DNA of 62,217 bases, from assembly GCA_046348685.1 (NCBI GenBank), contig JAXMDT010000012.1, positions 1 through 62,217 of the forward strand. The letters run 5' to 3'. This DNA comes from JAXMDT01 sp046348685. Its GTDB lineage: Bacteria; Pseudomonadota; Alphaproteobacteria; Rickettsiales; UBA998. The notes under the pieces were generated by a model. That model was not told where the DNA came from. It saw nothing but the letters and a program-made list of their open reading frames with translations, and did no database searches. Position numbers and translations under genes: made by a program. This document shows positions 60,368 through 62,217 of this stretch, in pieces (within the stretch, counting starts at the first letter, position 1; each line of letters begins with the position of its first letter).

Positions 60368-61264
60368 ATGATTCAACGCCTTTTTCTCGCCCTTCTTGCC
60401 ACGGCTTCCATACAGATATCCGCTTTTGCCGAAGAAGCGAAAGATTACAAAATTCTGGAAGTAAACGGCCAGCCGATTATGAAGTCGCACGTGATTCAGG
60501 TGTGGGAAAGCCTGTTTCCTGAGGGAAAAGCCCAGCCGTTCGACACGTTTGACGATAAGGTGAAAATGAACGTGCTGCGCGGCATTGTCAGTGAGGAAGT
60601 GATTTACGATCAGGCGAATAAATCTGGCATTGCAGAGACCCCCGAAGTGAAGGAAAAGCTAGAGGGCATCAAAAAGAAAATTATTACCCAGGCGTTTCTG
60701 GATCGGGAGGTTTCGAGCCGCATCAGTGAAGATGAGTTAAAGAAAACCTATGATGAGAAAGTAAAGCAATATTCAGGAAAGCGCGAAATCCGCGCCAGTC
60801 ATATTCTGGTCGGCAGCGAAGATAAAGCACGCGATCTGGTGAAACAATTAAAAGCAGGCAAGGATTTTGATGCGCTCGCCAAAGAAGCATCGGAAGATAA
60901 AGCCACTGCTGCTGCAGGCGGCGACCTTGGTTTCTTTAGCGAAGACCGTATGGTTCCGGAATTTTCAAAAGCAGCGTTTGCATTGAAAAGAGGTCAGATT
61001 TCCGATCCCGTGAAAACCGATTTCGGCTGGCACGTCATCAAGATCACGGATGAGAGCCCGGTAAAAGTACCGTCCTTCGATGAAGTGAAAGATTCCCTGC
61101 GCGATGAATTGAAAGAGAAAACCTTCAAGCAATATATCGATCAGCTGGTTGATAGCTCGAATGTGAAATATTTCGATGCGGAAGGAAAACCACTCGAATT
61201 CACGCGTATGCCGGACAATGCGCCAGAAGCACCAAAATCAGAAGCGCCTAAAGCGGCGGAGTAG
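60368..61264 (+). CDS. PpiC/parvulin-type peptidylprolyl isomerase, periplasmic
   Basis: 298 residues from ATG 60368 with GAAGG before it (an upstream TTG at 60308 is unlikely). Signal peptide 1-21 (AFAEEA). N-terminal SurA-like helical part (LEVNGQPIMKSHVIQVWESLFP, about 28-49) and a parvulin domain (about 140-235: REIRASHILVGSEDKARDLVKQLKAGKDFDALAKEASEDKATAAAGGDLGFFSEDRMVPEFSKAAFALKRGQISDPVKTDFGWHVIKI). Helps fold exported proteins in the periplasm. Divergent from secA and followed, in the wider alphaproteobacterial order, by argJ, with a reverse-strand gene inserted between. Confidence 0.93.
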   Translation: MIQRLFLALLATASIQISAFAEEAKDYKILEVNGQPIMKSHVIQVWESLFPEGKAQPFDTFDDKVKMNVLRGIVSEEVIYDQANKSGIAETPEVKEKLEGIKKKIITQAFLDREVSSRISEDELKKTYDEKVKQYSGKREIRASHILVGSEDKARDLVKQLKAGKDFDALAKEASEDKATAAAGGDLGFFSEDRMVPEFSKAAFALKRGQISDPVKTDFGWHVIKITDESPVKVPSFDEVKDSLRDELKEKTFKQYIDQLVDSSNVKYFDAEGKPLEFTRMPDNAPEAPKSEAPKAAE

Positions 61265-62003
61265 TTCCAATATCTCTTAATCGGCCATCGGCACGATGCG
61301 GATCAATTGTAGGCAATGGTGTTTCGCGCTTGAGCGCAATGCATGGCTGGCAAAAAATAGCATAAATAGGATTAATGCCGTCTTTTCCGATTTCTACAGG
61401 TGCATCTCTCTCTAAAATTCCAAGCAGGTTTTGACCGGAACGCTGTAATGTTTCCTTAGATAAAACATGATCCGTGTAGTTTGCATTGCGTCCTACGACA
61501 TGTGCAATAAGTCCTTTTGGTCTTGCCAGCAGCGCAGAAGCGGCGAATAAATCTTCTGGAAAATCTTGGCGTGGATCATTCAAAACATTTGCCGTGACGA
61601 CAATGTCAAATCGTCCTTTTTGGGTATAACGTTCAATATTATTAGTGCTAAGAAGTCTTCCTCGCGACAATTGTATGTCCGCAAAATTTCTAAATCTTCC
61701 TCGCAATGGTGCGATCGTATCGGGAAAAGAATCTCCTCCACCAATATATGCTAATGAAATATCTTTTAGAGGATTAACACCGTCACTACGGCATATTTTA
61801 AAATATTCCGAAAGAACTTCTCTTCCACTCGCTTTCGGATGAGTTTTCTCAAAGCCTGTGAGTGCTGCTTCAATATTCCTCTCATGACCTTCATACATGT
61901 TTGGGTGAAGATCTGCATATTTATCCAGTGCTACAAGCAGACCTTTGACGTCGGGATGTAGGGGGTGCCAATTAATGTCGCTTGTAAAGGCTGAAAAAAC
62001 CAT
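61248..62003 (-). CDS. AT-rich hypothetical protein, possible methyltransferase-like fold
   Basis: 251 residues. No firm family. SLAYIGGGDSFPDTIAPL (about 83-100) could be a degenerate SAM-binding loop, and FDIVVTANVLNDPRQDFPEDLFAASALLARPKGLIAHVVG (about 133-172) resembles the strand-4/5 region of class I methyltransferases; this is a weak resemblance. The C-terminus is Pro/Arg-rich. AT-rich, in reverse orientation between two genes usually adjacent (parvulin and argJ), and its end overlaps the parvulin end by 17 bases. Probably acquired. Confidence 0.65.
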   Translation of the reverse strand: MVFSAFTSDINWHPLHPDVKGLLVALDKYADLHPNMYEGHERNIEAALTGFEKTHPKASGREVLSEYFKICRSDGVNPLKDISLAYIGGGDSFPDTIAPLRGRFRNFADIQLSRGRLLSTNNIERYTQKGRFDIVVTANVLNDPRQDFPEDLFAASALLARPKGLIAHVVGRNANYTDHVLSKETLQRSGQNLLGILERDAPVEIGKDGINPIYAIFCQPCIALKRETPLPTIDPHRADGRLRDIGTTPPL

Positions 62004-62115
62004 GTTGCTATCGTAGCGTTTTTATATGACAAACAGGTTAAGAGTCCGTGGCTCATTTCCCTTGTAGAAAACAAAATATATCTTTATAAATCATTGAAAT
62101 AATAGAAGGAATCAT

Positions 62116-62217
62116 ATGTCGAGTTCTCCTTTTGCACCGAAAAATTACCCGGCTTTGCCGCCGATCAAAGGCGTGACGCTGGCATCTGGAGAGGCTAATA
62201 TTCGCTATAAGGGCCGT
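62116..62217 (+). CDS. argJ: Start of argJ (bifunctional ornithine acetyltransferase/N-acetylglutamate synthase), cut by window end
   Basis: First 34 codons only: MSSSPFAPKNYPALPPIKGV then LASGEANIRYKGR. The APK-YPxLPPI-GV start followed by A-x-IRYKGR is characteristic of alphaproteobacterial ArgJ, which recycles the acetyl group in arginine synthesis. AGAAGGA lies 5 bases before ATG 62116. The Thr nucleophile and the rest lie outside the window. The gene order secA-parvulin-argJ is conserved. Confidence 0.88.
   Translation, partial: MSSSPFAPKNYPALPPIKGVTLASGEANIRYKGR

Noticed and set aside
1..62217. CRISPR arrays, tRNA or rRNA genes, insertion sequences
   Set aside because: All gaps longer than about 100 bases were read; none holds regularly spaced repeats, a cloverleaf, rRNA sequence or transposase with terminal repeats.

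Overview
The window reads as a compact chromosomal stretch of an alphaproteobacterium. Several pairings point there: secB next to a Tim44/TimA-like gene, mltA and an Smr gene; a small membrane protein beside the CCA-adding enzyme; a phasin; tandem DUF2336 genes; an IalB-family protein; and secA followed by a parvulin gene and argJ. I cannot name a genus. Genes sit on both strands with tiny gaps, TGATG/TAATG overlaps and several tail-to-tail overlaps. No rRNA, tRNA, CRISPR array or insertion sequence was recognised.

Layout. 1-876 is the end of an AT-rich restriction-modification unit (C-terminus of a BglII-like endonuclease plus an MT-A70 methyltransferase). 0.9-2.4 kb holds a CinA-like gene and map. 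2.45-8.83 kb is a tightly coupled envelope operon: pmbA, msbA-like, DUF374 acyltransferase, waaA, lpxK and a small membrane protein. Then come xseA, purD, a PhoB-like regulator with a Tat-exported PhoX-family protein, and a minus-strand block of cca, a small membrane protein and glnD. glnD is split into two frames by an apparent one-base loss. 18.9-24.3 kb is a type I secretion locus: a glycine/aspartate-rich RTX protein, a strong terminator, then the ABC and membrane-fusion subunits. 24.4-28.0 kb (minus) carries asmA, pgsA, a truncated PrmA-like methyltransferase and secB. 28.1-32.4 kb (plus) carries a Tim44-like gene, mltA, smr and an OmpR/EnvZ-like pair. 32.4-37.0 kb (minus) has phasin, proC, a YbjN-like gene, a 576-residue orphan and an O-methyltransferase.

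From 37.1 kb: a PagL-like lipid A deacylase, a small palindromic repeat, malate synthase, a YihY-type membrane protein, a two-domain glycosyltransferase with a small coiled-coil partner, rlmN, an IalB-like protein, a regulator with a degenerate receiver, a TAXI-type solute-binding protein and a TonB-like small membrane protein. At 47.3-50.7 kb a diguanylate cyclase with a degenerate I-site is followed by two overlapping DUF2336 genes. After rnd, a DUF167 gene and aspS comes an AT-richer accessory stretch: an orphan protein, a lone flagellin and an APH-fold kinase. The window ends with secA, a parvulin foldase, an AT-rich reverse-strand insert and the first 34 codons of argJ.

Recurring themes are envelope biogenesis (lipid A, AsmA, PgsA, PagL-like, SecA/SecB, foldase), secretion of an abundant surface-type RTX protein, and nutrient signalling (PhoB/PhoX, GlnD). 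The clearest leads for follow-up are the split glnD, the RTX/type I locus with its highly biased codon use, the edge restriction system, the GGDEF-DUF2336-DUF2336 cassette and several orphans without a recognisable family.
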